Part shown: piece after piece, positions 34,030-43,531 of the stretch | How the letters are laid out: every line of letters begins with the position of its first letter | How positions within the stretch are numbered: the first letter of the stretch is position 1 | Assembly: GCA_019038745.1 (NCBI GenBank) | Contig: JAHOYV010000057.1 | Location: 1-64,000 of the forward strand | Origin: Gemmatimonadales bacterium | GTDB taxonomy: Bacteria; Krumholzibacteriota; Krumholzibacteriia; LZORAL124-64-63 | DNA: 64,000 nucleotides | Reading direction: 5' to 3' | Notes under the pieces: model-generated | What the model saw: the letters and a program-made list of their open reading frames with translations, nothing else | What the model was told of the DNA's origin: nothing | Database searches by the model: none | Program-made: the position numbers and the translations under genes

Positions 34030-35775
34030 ATGTCCGAGAAACCGCATTCCGCAATTGACAGGTACAAAGCCCGACGCGAAGGCAAGGTCGTACCTAATTT
34101 GACTGCTGATGAGCGGCTCGAAATCCGAAGTCCTCGACAAAAAATAGGCTCGGGCAAGAAGTTCACTCCATACAGGAGGTCTCAAAAACGGGCTCGACGC
34201 CTTCTTATGTGGGCATCCTTCACCCTGGTAACCCTAATACTCCTGGCCTGGCAATCCCTGCCCGGTCACCAATACCCGATACAATTGGTTTATGAGATCG
34301 ATCTTCTCCAGGCCCCGAACGGATCACTGACCGTTACCATGATCACTGAAGGTAAGCTGCCGGGGAAATTGGATCTGGAAGTGGCCACGGGACGGGCGGG
34401 AAATCCCGGCAACGGGGTTGAAATTCACTCCATCACGGCTTTCGAAATGTCCGATGGCGGTATGCAGGGTAAGTCGCTGGCCATCACTGACCTGAAGGAC
34501 GGCTGGCAAATCTCCACGCAAGGAACCCGACGGGCCGTGATTGCCTATCGAATCGATCTGTCCAGCCCCCCGGAAAGTGAGGAGGACATAAGACAATACA
34601 TTTCCACGCCGGTGGAGGGCGGCATTCGAGCTGCTGGATTTGAGATTTTTCTGCTGCCGACGACCGTTCCGGTGGGCGATATCACTGTAATGATTCACAA
34701 CCCACGGGACCTGCCCGTTCTGGTGCCTTGGCCGGCCCTGGTCCGGGGCGTCGACCGGCTGGACTCCGACCGGGATCAGAGGAGCGACCCATTGGACCCG
34801 TCCGTGCAGCCGGCTCACTTGGGCTTGGGACAGGGATTCCAGCCGGCCGCGAAAGTTGATTTTCCCTCCGGGAAGATCCCAAGCCCCGGGAAAGGCATCG
34901 CGGCTCCGGTTCCGGCTTCCCTGTTTTTCCATCCCCGCGATTTGGCCGATCTGAACAACGCCCTGATCATTTGCGGTGACATCCGGACCAGCACGGTCCA
35001 GACCCGGGATTGCGTGATCCAGCTGGCCACTGATCAGGATTGGCTGTTCTCGGATGAGGCGGCCCTGGATCTGATCCGCCGCATTGCCCGCACGGAGCTG
35101 GGCTTTTTCGGATCGGCACCCAATCAACAGATCACGGTGATCCTGTCCGCCAACCGGGTGACGGTAGAAACGGGATTCGACGTCTACGGGGTCCATACCG
35201 GCAGTTCCATCCTGGTCCTGATGGATCCGGAAACCACCTACGGCATGCTTGAGAAACAGGTTTCCAGTGTAATCGCCCACGAAATGTTCCACGGCTGGCT
35301 TGGCGAGGCAATCCGTCAAACCGACCCCCAAACCCTCTGGTTCACCGAAGGAATTACGACCTGGTACTCGGCCCGGATGTTGGTCGCTGCCGGCCTATGG
35401 GCTCCGGACCACGGACGGGAAACCCTCCTGTCCCGCCTGGAGCGCGACTATGTCGGCAACGATCTTATGGGGACGATTTCCCTGGCCGAAGCCGCCGCCG
35501 AGGTTATGGCCGGACCTGATCAGGTCCGGTTCGCCTACGCCGCAGGAGTGGCAGCCGCCATGTCCCTGGACCAATGGTTGGCCACCAACAGCGGTCTCCA
35601 GCGCCCCTTGGACGAGGTGTTGCGGCATCTCTACGAAAACTACCTTGGCCGGGAATTGAGCCGGGAAATCATCGAAGAAGCGATCCACACCGTGACCGGC
35701 GTTGACTGTCATGACTGGCTGGAAGCCCACGTCTACGGTAAAACCGCCTTGCCGCCGCTGGAGCAGTTGATATAA
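34030..35775 (+). CDS. membrane-anchored gluzincin metallopeptidase (M61/M1-like)
   Basis: A 581-residue protein with a basic cytoplasmic N-terminus, one membrane helix at about residues 58-77 and a large periplasmic part. A beta-rich N-terminal domain (about 85-240) precedes the thermolysin-like catalytic domain. Zinc ligands are clear: HEMFH at 417-421 and Glu440 in WFTEG, an exact HExxH-x18-E spacing. The rest matches M61/M1-type peptidases only loosely, and no GxMEN-type motif is seen. ATG at 34030 follows AAGGAAAG. Substrate unknown. Confidence 0.85.
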   Translation: MSEKPHSAIDRYKARREGKVVPNLTADERLEIRSPRQKIGSGKKFTPYRRSQKRARRLLMWASFTLVTLILLAWQSLPGHQYPIQLVYEIDLLQAPNGSLTVTMITEGKLPGKLDLEVATGRAGNPGNGVEIHSITAFEMSDGGMQGKSLAITDLKDGWQISTQGTRRAVIAYRIDLSSPPESEEDIRQYISTPVEGGIRAAGFEIFLLPTTVPVGDITVMIHNPRDLPVLVPWPALVRGVDRLDSDRDQRSDPLDPSVQPAHLGLGQGFQPAAKVDFPSGKIPSPGKGIAAPVPASLFFHPRDLADLNNALIICGDIRTSTVQTRDCVIQLATDQDWLFSDEAALDLIRRIARTELGFFGSAPNQQITVILSANRVTVETGFDVYGVHTGSSILVLMDPETTYGMLEKQVSSVIAHEMFHGWLGEAIRQTDPQTLWFTEGITTWYSARMLVAAGLWAPDHGRETLLSRLERDYVGNDLMGTISLAEAAAEVMAGPDQVRFAYAAGVAAAMSLDQWLATNSGLQRPLDEVLRHLYENYLGRELSREIIEEAIHTVTGVDCHDWLEAHVYGKTALPPLEQLI

Positions 35776-35826
35776 CTTCCCTTGGAGTCCGGGAATTTAT
35801 TTCATCCGCCAAACGGAGGCCGACAA

Positions 35827-37533
35827 GTGAGCACCCCCAAGAAGTTCCAGCGAACGCTGGTGACGAGCGCCCTTCCCTACGCCAACGGAGAAATACACCT
35901 GGGCCATCTGGCCGGCGCCTATCTGCCCGCCGACATCTTCGTGCGTTTCCTGAGAATGCAGGGCCGGGATGTTCTGTATATCTGCGGCAGCGACGAGTAC
36001 GGCGTGCCCATCACCCTGACGGCAGAAAAGGAGGGGATCTCGCCCAAGGAATTGGTCGACCGCAATTACGCCTCGATCAAAAAATCCTTTGAAGGTTTCG
36101 GGATGAGCTTCGACAACTTCAGCCAGACCAGCCGGGAGATCCACACCGAAACGAGCCAGAGCTTCTTTATGGACCTGCACGACCAGGGTCTCTTGAAGCA
36201 AAAGACCACCGAACAATTTTTCAGTCCCAGCCAGAACCGCTTTCTGGCCGACCGCTACATCGAGGGCACATGCCCGAAGTGTGATACTGCAGGGGCCCGT
36301 GGCGACCAGTGCGAGAAGTGTGGATCCAGCTTGGACCCCACCGAACTGATAGATCCACACAACGTTTTGGACAACAGCCCCTTGGAACTGCGGGAAACCA
36401 CTCATTGGTTCCTGCCCTTGGCGGAGTGGCAACCCCGACTTGAGAAGTACAGCGCTGATCACCCGGAATGGAAAGAGAACGTGCGGAATTACTGTGGCAG
36501 CTGGTTCAAGGACACCTTGGCCGATCGCGCCGCCACCCGCGATCTGGGTTGGGGCGTCCCTGTACCCCTGCCCGACCATGAAGGCAAGGTTTTCTACGTT
36601 TGGTTCGAGGCTCCCATCGGCTACATCTCATCCACCCGCGAGTGGGCCGCCGATCAGGGCGACCCGGAAGCCTGGCGGAAGTGGTGGCAGGATCCGGACA
36701 CCCGCCTGGTCCACTTCATCGGCAAAGACAACATCTTCTTCCACGCCCTGATGTTCCCGGCCATGCTGATGGCCCACACCGAGGATTACATCGTGGCCGA
36801 CAACGTGCCGGCCAACGAATTTCTGAACCTGGAAGGCCAGAAGCTTTCGACCAGCCGTAACTTCGCCGTCTGGTTGCCCGAATATCTGGAAAAGTTCAGC
36901 GCCGATCCGCTTCGCTACACGTTGGCCCGCAATCTGCCCGAGACACGGGATATGAACTTCACCTGGGAGGGTTTCCTGGCCCGTAACAACAACGAGTTGG
37001 GCAACAACTTCGGCAATCTGATCAACCGGGTCTTCACCTTCATCCACAAGTATTTCGAGGGCCGAGTGCCGGAGTGGTCCGAAGCGATGATGACCGACCT
37101 GGACCGCCAGGCCCTGGCCGATGTGCAAGCAGACCTGGAAAAGTACTCGGCCCATATGGAAAAATTCGAGATCAAGGCGGCTATGGAAGCCTGTTTCCAC
37201 GCCGGTCAGGCCGGGAACCGCTACTTCGATGAATCGGCCCCCTTCAAGACCCGCAAGACCGACCTGGTGCGTTGCGGGCACAGCCTGGGAGTCATTGTTC
37301 AGATATTGCGCATGCTTTGCCTGATGCTGGCTCCGGTGGTGCCTTTCGGCATGGAGAAGGTGTGGAGTTGGTTGGGTGCCGAAACATCCTTGTGGCAGGG
37401 CGGTTGGGACGAAGGCGTGAAGGATATCCCGGCCGGCCGCCAACTGGGAAAGCAGGAAATCCTCTTCCCGCGCTTTGAAGAAGAACAGATCCAGGCCGAG
37501 ATCGATCGCCTCAAGGGGTTGCTGGCGGAATAA
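35827..37533 (+). CDS. metG: methionyl-tRNA synthetase
   Basis: Charges tRNA-Met with methionine. The 568-residue class I synthetase has TSALPYANGEIHLGHLAG near the N-terminus (HIGH motif as HLGH), the zinc knuckle CPKC with CEKC, and a KLSTS signature (KMSKS) near residue 340. The anticodon-binding helices follow. It ends shortly after them, so the C-terminal dimerisation (Trbp111-like) domain is absent. GTG at 35827 has GGAGG eight bases upstream and begins just before the first strand. Confidence 0.96.
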   Translation: MSTPKKFQRTLVTSALPYANGEIHLGHLAGAYLPADIFVRFLRMQGRDVLYICGSDEYGVPITLTAEKEGISPKELVDRNYASIKKSFEGFGMSFDNFSQTSREIHTETSQSFFMDLHDQGLLKQKTTEQFFSPSQNRFLADRYIEGTCPKCDTAGARGDQCEKCGSSLDPTELIDPHNVLDNSPLELRETTHWFLPLAEWQPRLEKYSADHPEWKENVRNYCGSWFKDTLADRAATRDLGWGVPVPLPDHEGKVFYVWFEAPIGYISSTREWAADQGDPEAWRKWWQDPDTRLVHFIGKDNIFFHALMFPAMLMAHTEDYIVADNVPANEFLNLEGQKLSTSRNFAVWLPEYLEKFSADPLRYTLARNLPETRDMNFTWEGFLARNNNELGNNFGNLINRVFTFIHKYFEGRVPEWSEAMMTDLDRQALADVQADLEKYSAHMEKFEIKAAMEACFHAGQAGNRYFDESAPFKTRKTDLVRCGHSLGVIVQILRMLCLMLAPVVPFGMEKVWSWLGAETSLWQGGWDEGVKDIPAGRQLGKQEILFPRFEEEQIQAEIDRLKGLLAE

Positions 37534-37569
37534 TCCCGCCGGCTAGATTGACACGCCGAAAGCTGTCCC

Positions 37570-38532
37570 ATGGGCACGATTCTTTCGCATCTGAAACAGT
37601 ACGTAAGGGAGAACGCCAGACCGTGGAGTTACCTCCTGGTTGCGGCGTTCCTGATCGTTGCCTTCTATGTCAACTATGGCCTGGATTTCAAGGGTTCGAC
37701 GCTGAGAGTGCATCGGAGTGTTCCCCGGAATCTGGTCTTCTACCTGGTCTTTTTTGCCGTGCCGTATATCAGCACCCTGCTGATTGTCTTGTGTGGTTCG
37801 GAAGAGGCGAAGCGGCTGCGCGAGCGCCGGTTCTGGCTTACTTGTGGGTTCATGCTGGTTGTGCTGGCTTTGAACCGGACGGCCCTACGGATTCCGGAGT
37901 TGGTAATCAGCCACCTGGAACCGGTCATTTTCCACCAGAAGCCGGGTGCCTTCGAGATTATCTACTGGCAACGATGTCTGGTAAACCTCGTTCGTCTGGC
38001 TGCCCTGGGAGGACCGGTGTGGGTCTTCTGGAAACTTTTCCAGAAGGAAATCCCCCACTTTTACGGCCTGCAATGGCGCGGTTTCCACTGGCGCCCCTAT
38101 CTGATCATGCTGGCCCTCATGGTTCCCCCCATCGTTTGGGCCTCCTTCCAATCTTCCTTCCTTGAAACGTATCCCCTGTGCCGTCCAAATTCGCTGACCC
38201 ACATCCACGATTGGCCCGTCTGGATGACCTACACCCTGCACGAATTCTTTTACGCCCTGCGCTTCATCGGGGTGGAGATTTTCTTCCGGGGTTTTCTGGT
38301 CCTGGGCATGGTGCGTTGGCTGGGCAAGGCCACCCTGTTACCAATGGTGGTCCTTTACGCCTTCTGGCATTTCGGCAAGCCATTTCCCGAGGCGCTGGGT
38401 TCGGTATTCGGAAGCTATATCCTGGGTGTTTTGGCCCTGCGCACCAAGAGCATCAACGGGGGGATCCTGATTCACATGGGGATTGCATTGTTGATGAATC
38501 TGGCTGCCTTCATTCAGCACCAGGTGCGCTGA
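37570..38532 (+). CDS. CPBP-like (Abi/Rce1-type) membrane protein with degenerate motifs
   Basis: A 320-residue polytopic membrane protein related to CPBP intramembrane proteases. The first family motif reads GVEIFFRG, so the first Glu of EExxxR is Val while the second Glu and the Arg remain. The second is YAFWHFG, and the third is HMGIALLMN, lacking Asn four residues after His. The changes make normal protease activity doubtful. It follows metG by 36 bp. The ATG at 37570 has only a weak ribosome binding site. Confidence 0.75.
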   Translation: MGTILSHLKQYVRENARPWSYLLVAAFLIVAFYVNYGLDFKGSTLRVHRSVPRNLVFYLVFFAVPYISTLLIVLCGSEEAKRLRERRFWLTCGFMLVVLALNRTALRIPELVISHLEPVIFHQKPGAFEIIYWQRCLVNLVRLAALGGPVWVFWKLFQKEIPHFYGLQWRGFHWRPYLIMLALMVPPIVWASFQSSFLETYPLCRPNSLTHIHDWPVWMTYTLHEFFYALRFIGVEIFFRGFLVLGMVRWLGKATLLPMVVLYAFWHFGKPFPEALGSVFGSYILGVLALRTKSINGGILIHMGIALLMNLAAFIQHQVR

Positions 38533-38577
38533 CATCCAAGACTTTGGCGACCCGGGCAGAGTTTTTCGGCTAGACAT

Positions 38578-39750
38578 TCAATCGCTACTTGGGCAGGAAT
38601 CCCGCGCTTCGAACATGACCTCCTGCACACTCACTCCCGCCGCCAGGGCGAGTTTTCGGCAATCCTCGAATTCAGGCGCCTTGCGAATCCGGCCAGAAGG
38701 AAGCGTCACACACTTGACCCTGACCTCGCCGAAACGGGTGGGCACAACTTCCGATTTTCGGGGTAGCACGGTGCGCTGCACGGGAAACCATCGCAAGCCG
38801 ATGGTCGTAGTCTCGGCCAGAATGATGTCGGACAAATTCTCTCTATCCTGTTCGCGACAAAGCACTTCCAGGCGTTGACCAGGACGACCCTTCTTCATCA
38901 ACAACGGGCAGAGGTTAACGTCCAAAGCGCCGGCGGCCAGCAGCAGGTCCTGGAAGTGTCCGCCCAAAAGTTCGCCGGAAGTATCATCGAGGTTGGTCTG
39001 GATCAGGATCATGCGATCAATACCGGATGTGTCGGAGTCGACCGATTCGCCCAAGCCGAGACGCAGACAGTTCGGTTGCTCAAAATCACGGGAACCGGCC
39101 CCGTAACCTGTTTGTGTGATGTTCAAAACACGGGGCGTGAAAACCGGATCGAGGGCCTTGAGGATCGCCGCACCGGTCGGGGTCGTCATTTCCGCCTGAA
39201 TGGCGCCGGAGTAGATGGGCAGTCCCTGCAGGATCTTTCCGGTGGCGGGAGCCGGGACGGGTAACCGGCCATGGGCACAGTCAACAAATCCGGATCCGGT
39301 GCAGATCGGATCGGACACCACACCGTCGAATTCGAACCCCGCCAACAGCACTGCGGCTCCGACGATATCCAGAATCGAATCGATCGCTCCGACCTCGTGA
39401 AAGTGAACCTTCTCCACGGGGATGCCATGCACGGCCGCCTCGGCCTCGCCTACGATGTTGAAGATTCGGCCGGCAAGGGCTTTCACATTTTCCGGGAGAT
39501 CCGCACTCCCGATCAGGTCCACGATATGGGAAAGGTGCCGGTGTTGGGCCGGGGTGTCGTCCACAATTGTTACCTTGGTGCAGCGGATCCCGCACTTGTC
39601 CACCGGGTCGATCCTGATTGAGGCTCCGGCAAGACCCAGGATCGCGGGCAAGGATTGCAGTTTATCAGCCGAAGCTCCCAGATCCAGCAGGGCCCCGAGG
39701 AACATGTCTCCACTCAAGCCCGAAAACGGTTCGACCCTCAAAATCTTCAT
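38578..39750 (-). CDS. larC: nickel-pincer cofactor biosynthesis protein LarC
   Basis: Inserts nickel into the pincer dinucleotide to finish the cofactor of lactate racemase-type enzymes. The 390-residue protein opens with FSGLSGDMFLGALLDLG, the family signature, and carries VHFHEVGAIDSILDIVG near residue 114 and the MKKGRPG segment of the C-terminal half. It is a single uninterrupted frame, unlike the LarC1/LarC2 frameshift arrangement of some lactobacilli. ATG at 39750 overlaps the larB stop (ATGA). Confidence 0.94.
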   Translation of the reverse strand: MKILRVEPFSGLSGDMFLGALLDLGASADKLQSLPAILGLAGASIRIDPVDKCGIRCTKVTIVDDTPAQHRHLSHIVDLIGSADLPENVKALAGRIFNIVGEAEAAVHGIPVEKVHFHEVGAIDSILDIVGAAVLLAGFEFDGVVSDPICTGSGFVDCAHGRLPVPAPATGKILQGLPIYSGAIQAEMTTPTGAAILKALDPVFTPRVLNITQTGYGAGSRDFEQPNCLRLGLGESVDSDTSGIDRMILIQTNLDDTSGELLGGHFQDLLLAAGALDVNLCPLLMKKGRPGQRLEVLCREQDRENLSDIILAETTTIGLRWFPVQRTVLPRKSEVVPTRFGEVRVKCVTLPSGRIRKAPEFEDCRKLALAAGVSVQEVMFEARDSCPSSD

Positions 39751-40418
39751 GGTTTTTCCGATGGGGTCGTGCGACCCAGGTTCAGGATCCTTTGGGCGGC
39801 GATGGCGGCACCGAAGCCATTGTCGATGTTCACCACCGTCAGACCGTTGGCGCAGCTGGCCAGCATTGAGTGCAGGGCCGCGGTCCCGCCGTGGGCCACG
39901 CCGTAGCCGATGCTGGTGGGCACGCCGATTACCGGTTGGCGGATCAGCCCGGACAACACCGAAGGCAGAGCCCCCTCGAAACCGGCCACCGCGATCACGA
40001 CATCCGCTTCCTTCAACTCCGGCAGGGACGACAGGAGACGGTGGATCCCCGCCACACCCTTGTCCACAAAAGTCCTCGTTTCGGTGCCCAGAAACCGGAG
40101 CACCGCGTCGGCCTCGGCCACGACCGGAGCATCGGACGTGCCGGCGGCGATTATCGCCACCACCCCGTTCCCGGTTGCGGGATGGTTTTCACCCAGCCGG
40201 AAAGTACAGGAAGCCGGGTCATGCAAAGACCCGGGAAATTTCTCCAACAGAGGTCCTGCCTTCTCCTCCTGCAGCCTGGTGACAAGGCAGCTTGTCCCCT
40301 GCTTCAGGAATTTCCCGAGGATCCCCGCGATCTGCTCGATTGTCTTTCCTTCGCCGAAAACAAACTCCGGAAAACCGAGCCGTTCCTGGCGCTCAAAATC
40401 GATATGGTCGGTGTTCAT
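39747..40418 (-). CDS. larB: nickel-pincer cofactor biosynthesis protein LarB
   Basis: Carboxylates nicotinic acid adenine dinucleotide and removes AMP, the first step of pincer cofactor synthesis. The 223-residue protein has a PurE-like C-terminal domain: VAIIAAGTSDAPVV near residue 115, AGFEGALPSVLSGL and PTSIGYGVAHGG. ATG at 40418 overlaps the larE stop by one base and has AGGGA six bases upstream; a GTG at 40421 is possible. Confidence 0.94.
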   Translation of the reverse strand: MNTDHIDFERQERLGFPEFVFGEGKTIEQIAGILGKFLKQGTSCLVTRLQEEKAGPLLEKFPGSLHDPASCTFRLGENHPATGNGVVAIIAAGTSDAPVVAEADAVLRFLGTETRTFVDKGVAGIHRLLSSLPELKEADVVIAVAGFEGALPSVLSGLIRQPVIGVPTSIGYGVAHGGTAALHSMLASCANGLTVVNIDNGFGAAIAAQRILNLGRTTPSEKP

Positions 40419-41242
40419 CACAATTCCCTGTTCAGCTTGCCGGAAACAAAGCCTTCCGGATCGATCTCAATGTGATCGAAGCCCAGGTTCCGAAATTCGT
40501 CGGCAAGGTCCGATTCCTGTCCCAGTAAATCCGATAGCCGCGCCGGGGGCACTTCGATCCTGGCAAAGCTGGCGTGATGCCGTACACGGGAAACGGGGAA
40601 GCCCCGCTCCTCCAGCAGGGTCTCTCCCGCTTCGATCTGTTCCAGCTTTCTTGGTGTAATCTCGGTGAAGTATGGAATCCGGCTGCTCAGACAGGGACTG
40701 GCCGGCTTTTCCCAACACTCCAGACCGAACCGCCGGGCGATGATCCGCAGTTCATCCTTGGTTACCCCGCACTCGGCCAGTGGACCCCTGACGGAAAATT
40801 TCGCCGCGGCGTCCAGACCAGGCCGGTAGTCGGAGTGATCATCCTGGTTTTCTCCACCCAGGACCATCGCGAACCCGACCCTCTTGCGAATCGTTTCCAG
40901 CCGGGTAAAGAGCTCGCTCTTGCAGTGGAAACAGCGGTCCTTTGGATTGACGCGGTAGTCGGGGTTCTCCATCTCGCAGGTCTGCACGATTTCCAGCGGG
41001 ATGTCGTGCTCGGCGGCAAACTCACGAGCGCTCTGCAGGTCTCGTTGCTTCAGACTGGCCGAATCACCGACTACGGCCAGGCAACGCTCCGACCCCAGAT
41101 AACGACGCGCCAGAAACGCCACGAGGGTACTGTCGATCCCGCCGGAATAGGCGATGAGACAGGATTCACAGCCCTGGAACCAGTTTTCCAGGGCTATGAC
41201 AAGGTTGTCTATTCGTTCGTTGCCTGCTCGCTTGTTGCTCAT
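40418..41242 (-). CDS. larE: ATP-dependent sulfur transferase LarE
   Basis: Adds sulfur to the pyridinium carboxylates of the pincer precursor. The 274-residue protein has the PP-loop SGGIDS at residues 33-38. Cys104 and Cys107 (RCFHC) and Cys184 (PASPCLSSR) stand out. In some LarE proteins one cysteine is sacrificed as the sulfur source, while others use three cysteines to hold a [4Fe-4S] cluster; the three cysteines here fit the second type, but this is inference. The gene starts 26 bp after the DUF6599 gene, so larE-larB-larC may extend that operon. No larA is present in the window. Confidence 0.93.
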   Translation of the reverse strand: MSNKRAGNERIDNLVIALENWFQGCESCLIAYSGGIDSTLVAFLARRYLGSERCLAVVGDSASLKQRDLQSAREFAAEHDIPLEIVQTCEMENPDYRVNPKDRCFHCKSELFTRLETIRKRVGFAMVLGGENQDDHSDYRPGLDAAAKFSVRGPLAECGVTKDELRIIARRFGLECWEKPASPCLSSRIPYFTEITPRKLEQIEAGETLLEERGFPVSRVRHHASFARIEVPPARLSDLLGQESDLADEFRNLGFDHIEIDPEGFVSGKLNREL

Positions 41243-41268
41243 TTGTTCAGCATCCGTTCCGTTGGCGG

Positions 41269-42117
41269 TCAGCGCAACGACTCCAGCAACTCGGTCGATT
41301 TTCCTACATCCACCAGCCCGGAAACTCCGATCAATCGGGTCTCATCCCCAAGGAGCACGACGGCGCCAGTATAGGGAATCTGTCGGTAAATCAGATGGCC
41401 GGCAGCATGATCCGCCTTCGTCCAGCGGCCACTCTCATTGTTCAGGAAGGCCTGACGGGGAGTCATCACGAACAGCTTGTATTCCGTGCCGTCCGCCAAT
41501 TTGTAATCCGCATGCAGGCAGTTGCCCAGATCATCCAAACCCAAAAAATTGCCCCCGGTAAATGCCACCGTGCCGGGCACCCTTCCGGTCTCGGGCAGAG
41601 CCTCCAGCTGGGGTGGCAGTTCATTGCTGCCCTGCAAACTATCGGCGATGTCGCTCATCGCGGCCTGCAGGGTCTCCGCGGAGATATCTCCACCCCCGGC
41701 CTCTACCTTCACGTAGAACTTGTCCTTGAGCAGCAGGCCCTGGTAAGGCGGCTGCAACACCGCCGCCAGCCCCACTCCTTCAACGCGGTCCGCCTTGGCC
41801 GGCTTCTCGGTTTCGAAAACCCCGAAGGCGTCGAGCGCTCGACCCATGTCATAAACGCTTACCGTCAGCGCCAGATCGCCCTGCTCGAAATCGGCAACGA
41901 CCAGCTCCCGGAAACGATAAGTCAGGAAAAGCTCCGCCGCACCGTTGATGTACTCCCAAAGATTGTCTCGATCATAGCGATACTCTTGATCCACGGAGGT
42001 CCAACCGACGGGAACCGGCACGTGAAGCTCCACGGGCTCTGCATCGGACTGGCCCCACGACGCCGTAGCAGCCGGGAGCAGAAGCAACAACGCGAATAAT
42101 ACAAAAATCGGTCTCAT
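41269..42117 (-). CDS. DUF6599 family secreted protein
   Basis: A 282-residue exported protein of unknown function. A signal peptide covers residues 1-25 (RPIFVLFALLLLLPAATA). The mature part starts VELHVPVPVGW and includes YDRDNLWEYINGAAELFL, a motif typical of this family, and a C-terminal repeat of the fold. ATG at 42117 has GGAG seven bases upstream; the ATG at 42123 sits too close to it. It always reads as the last partner of the upstream redox genes in this window, 11 bp after the aldo/keto reductase. Confidence 0.82.
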   Translation of the reverse strand: MRPIFVLFALLLLLPAATASWGQSDAEPVELHVPVPVGWTSVDQEYRYDRDNLWEYINGAAELFLTYRFRELVVADFEQGDLALTVSVYDMGRALDAFGVFETEKPAKADRVEGVGLAAVLQPPYQGLLLKDKFYVKVEAGGGDISAETLQAAMSDIADSLQGSNELPPQLEALPETGRVPGTVAFTGGNFLGLDDLGNCLHADYKLADGTEYKLFVMTPRQAFLNNESGRWTKADHAAGHLIYRQIPYTGAVVLLGDETRLIGVSGLVDVGKSTELLESLR

Positions 42118-42128
42118 GTTCATTCTCC

Positions 42129-43517
42129 TTAAACCAGGGACAGCAGTCCGTGGGCCTCGAAGAGGCGGGCCTGGGCCTGAACCCCTTGGGGACAAGCGGC
42201 AACACAGGGAGCATTACAATCCAGGCAAACCGAGGCGTTGGTTCTACCCAGATCGGCGTATTTACGCATGGCATGTTTCTGTCGACCCTGCTTGTTGAAA
42301 TAGTACGCGTAGCGCAGAATCGTACTGACGGGCACATTCTCCGGGCAGACGTCGGCGCAGTCCGTGCAGCCGAAGCGGCAGTTGTAGGCACCGAAAACTC
42401 GGGCGTATTCGTCCAGAAAACGCATCCCGGCGCTGGAAAGCTCGGTGCCCGAAAGAGGCAGAAATTTGTCCAGCATGTCAAAAGTAGGCATCGAAGGACA
42501 GATGGTGTGGGCGTCGTGGTTTCTCAGCACCCATTGCAGACTCTTGATATCAAGTTCATCCTGCGTCTTGATACCGTGTTTTTCGATGAAAGGCTTGGTC
42601 AAGGCAAAGCTCTTTTCGAAACCCGGCTTCTGTCGCTCGATATGGGCCTTGATGCGCTCGATCGCTTCTTCGCGGGTGGAGCCTTGGCCTTCCAGATAAT
42701 CGAACCAGCCCTGGATCTGCTCACTGGGATTCTCCACATCCAGCACGGGTACCTCCATCAAACCGGTCATCGACTTCATGATCGTCGTGCCCACGTTCTT
42801 TTCCTTGCAGGCTTTCAACACGCGCTCGCCTTCGTCCTTGTTCACGAAGCCGTAGGAAAGCAACATCACGTCGCAGCGACCATCCTCGGCCGCCTTGATC
42901 AGCACGGTGTCCATGGCGTCGGGATCCTCGGCCCGCGGCCCGTGGCTGCTGATTCCCACGTGCTTCAACTTGCCCTCGGCCTTCAGCTTGTCGCAAGCGC
43001 TGTGGAAGGGTTCGTAGCCGATCATGTTGACGTCGGTGATGCTGTGCATGTACAGGGCATCCGCGTAGGGAGTCTTCATTCTTTCGAGGCTCTTATTGAA
43101 ATTTTCGATGATTTTCTGTTCATCGGGATTCTCATTCATGGCCTGCTTGGTGACGATGAAGATCTTCGACCGATCCAAGTGCTTCATGGCCGAGCCGATC
43201 TTGCTTTCGGAGTCGCCGTTGCCGTAGGATTCGGCCGTGTCGAAGAGGTTTATGCCGTGGTCATAGGCGTAGCGAACCACGTTGGGATCCGAAATGCTTC
43301 CGCAACCCATACTCAAGTCGGACACCTTGAAACCGGTACGGCCGAGGGTGCGGTAGCTGGCTATCTTTGGTGCTTTCTGGTCGTCGACCTGCCCGGAATT
43401 CACCCTCGCCAGGGATGGCTTTGCAGCAGCACCCAAGGCAGCGGCACTGCCGGCGGCCAGGAAATGGCGACGGCTCAGGCCATCTTTCTTGATTTGTTCG
43501 GGATTTTTCTTACTCAT
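42129..43517 (-). CDS. Tat-exported aldo/keto reductase with C-terminal ferredoxin domain
   Basis: A 462-residue periplasmic oxidoreductase. The N-terminus SRRHFLAAGSAAALGAAA is a Tat signal. The TIM-barrel aldo/keto reductase domain spans about residues 50-360, with DTAESYGNGDSE holding the catalytic tyrosine and the IFIVTKQA strand the lysine. The C-terminus carries two cysteine clusters, CRFGCTDCADVCP and CLDCNAPCVAACP, for two [4Fe-4S] centres. The Tat signal implies export with its cofactors loaded. ATG at 43517 follows AGAGGAAG. Electrons probably come from the membrane polyferredoxin encoded just upstream. Confidence 0.9.
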   Translation of the reverse strand: MSKKNPEQIKKDGLSRRHFLAAGSAAALGAAAKPSLARVNSGQVDDQKAPKIASYRTLGRTGFKVSDLSMGCGSISDPNVVRYAYDHGINLFDTAESYGNGDSESKIGSAMKHLDRSKIFIVTKQAMNENPDEQKIIENFNKSLERMKTPYADALYMHSITDVNMIGYEPFHSACDKLKAEGKLKHVGISSHGPRAEDPDAMDTVLIKAAEDGRCDVMLLSYGFVNKDEGERVLKACKEKNVGTTIMKSMTGLMEVPVLDVENPSEQIQGWFDYLEGQGSTREEAIERIKAHIERQKPGFEKSFALTKPFIEKHGIKTQDELDIKSLQWVLRNHDAHTICPSMPTFDMLDKFLPLSGTELSSAGMRFLDEYARVFGAYNCRFGCTDCADVCPENVPVSTILRYAYYFNKQGRQKHAMRKYADLGRTNASVCLDCNAPCVAACPQGVQAQARLFEAHGLLSLV

Positions 43518-43531
43518 GGTTCTTCCTCTCG

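Noticed and set aside
34030-35775. Assignment of the gluzincin protein to M1 aminopeptidase
   Set aside because: The zinc motif matches, but the GxMEN exopeptidase motif is not seen, so only a general M61/M1-like call is made.
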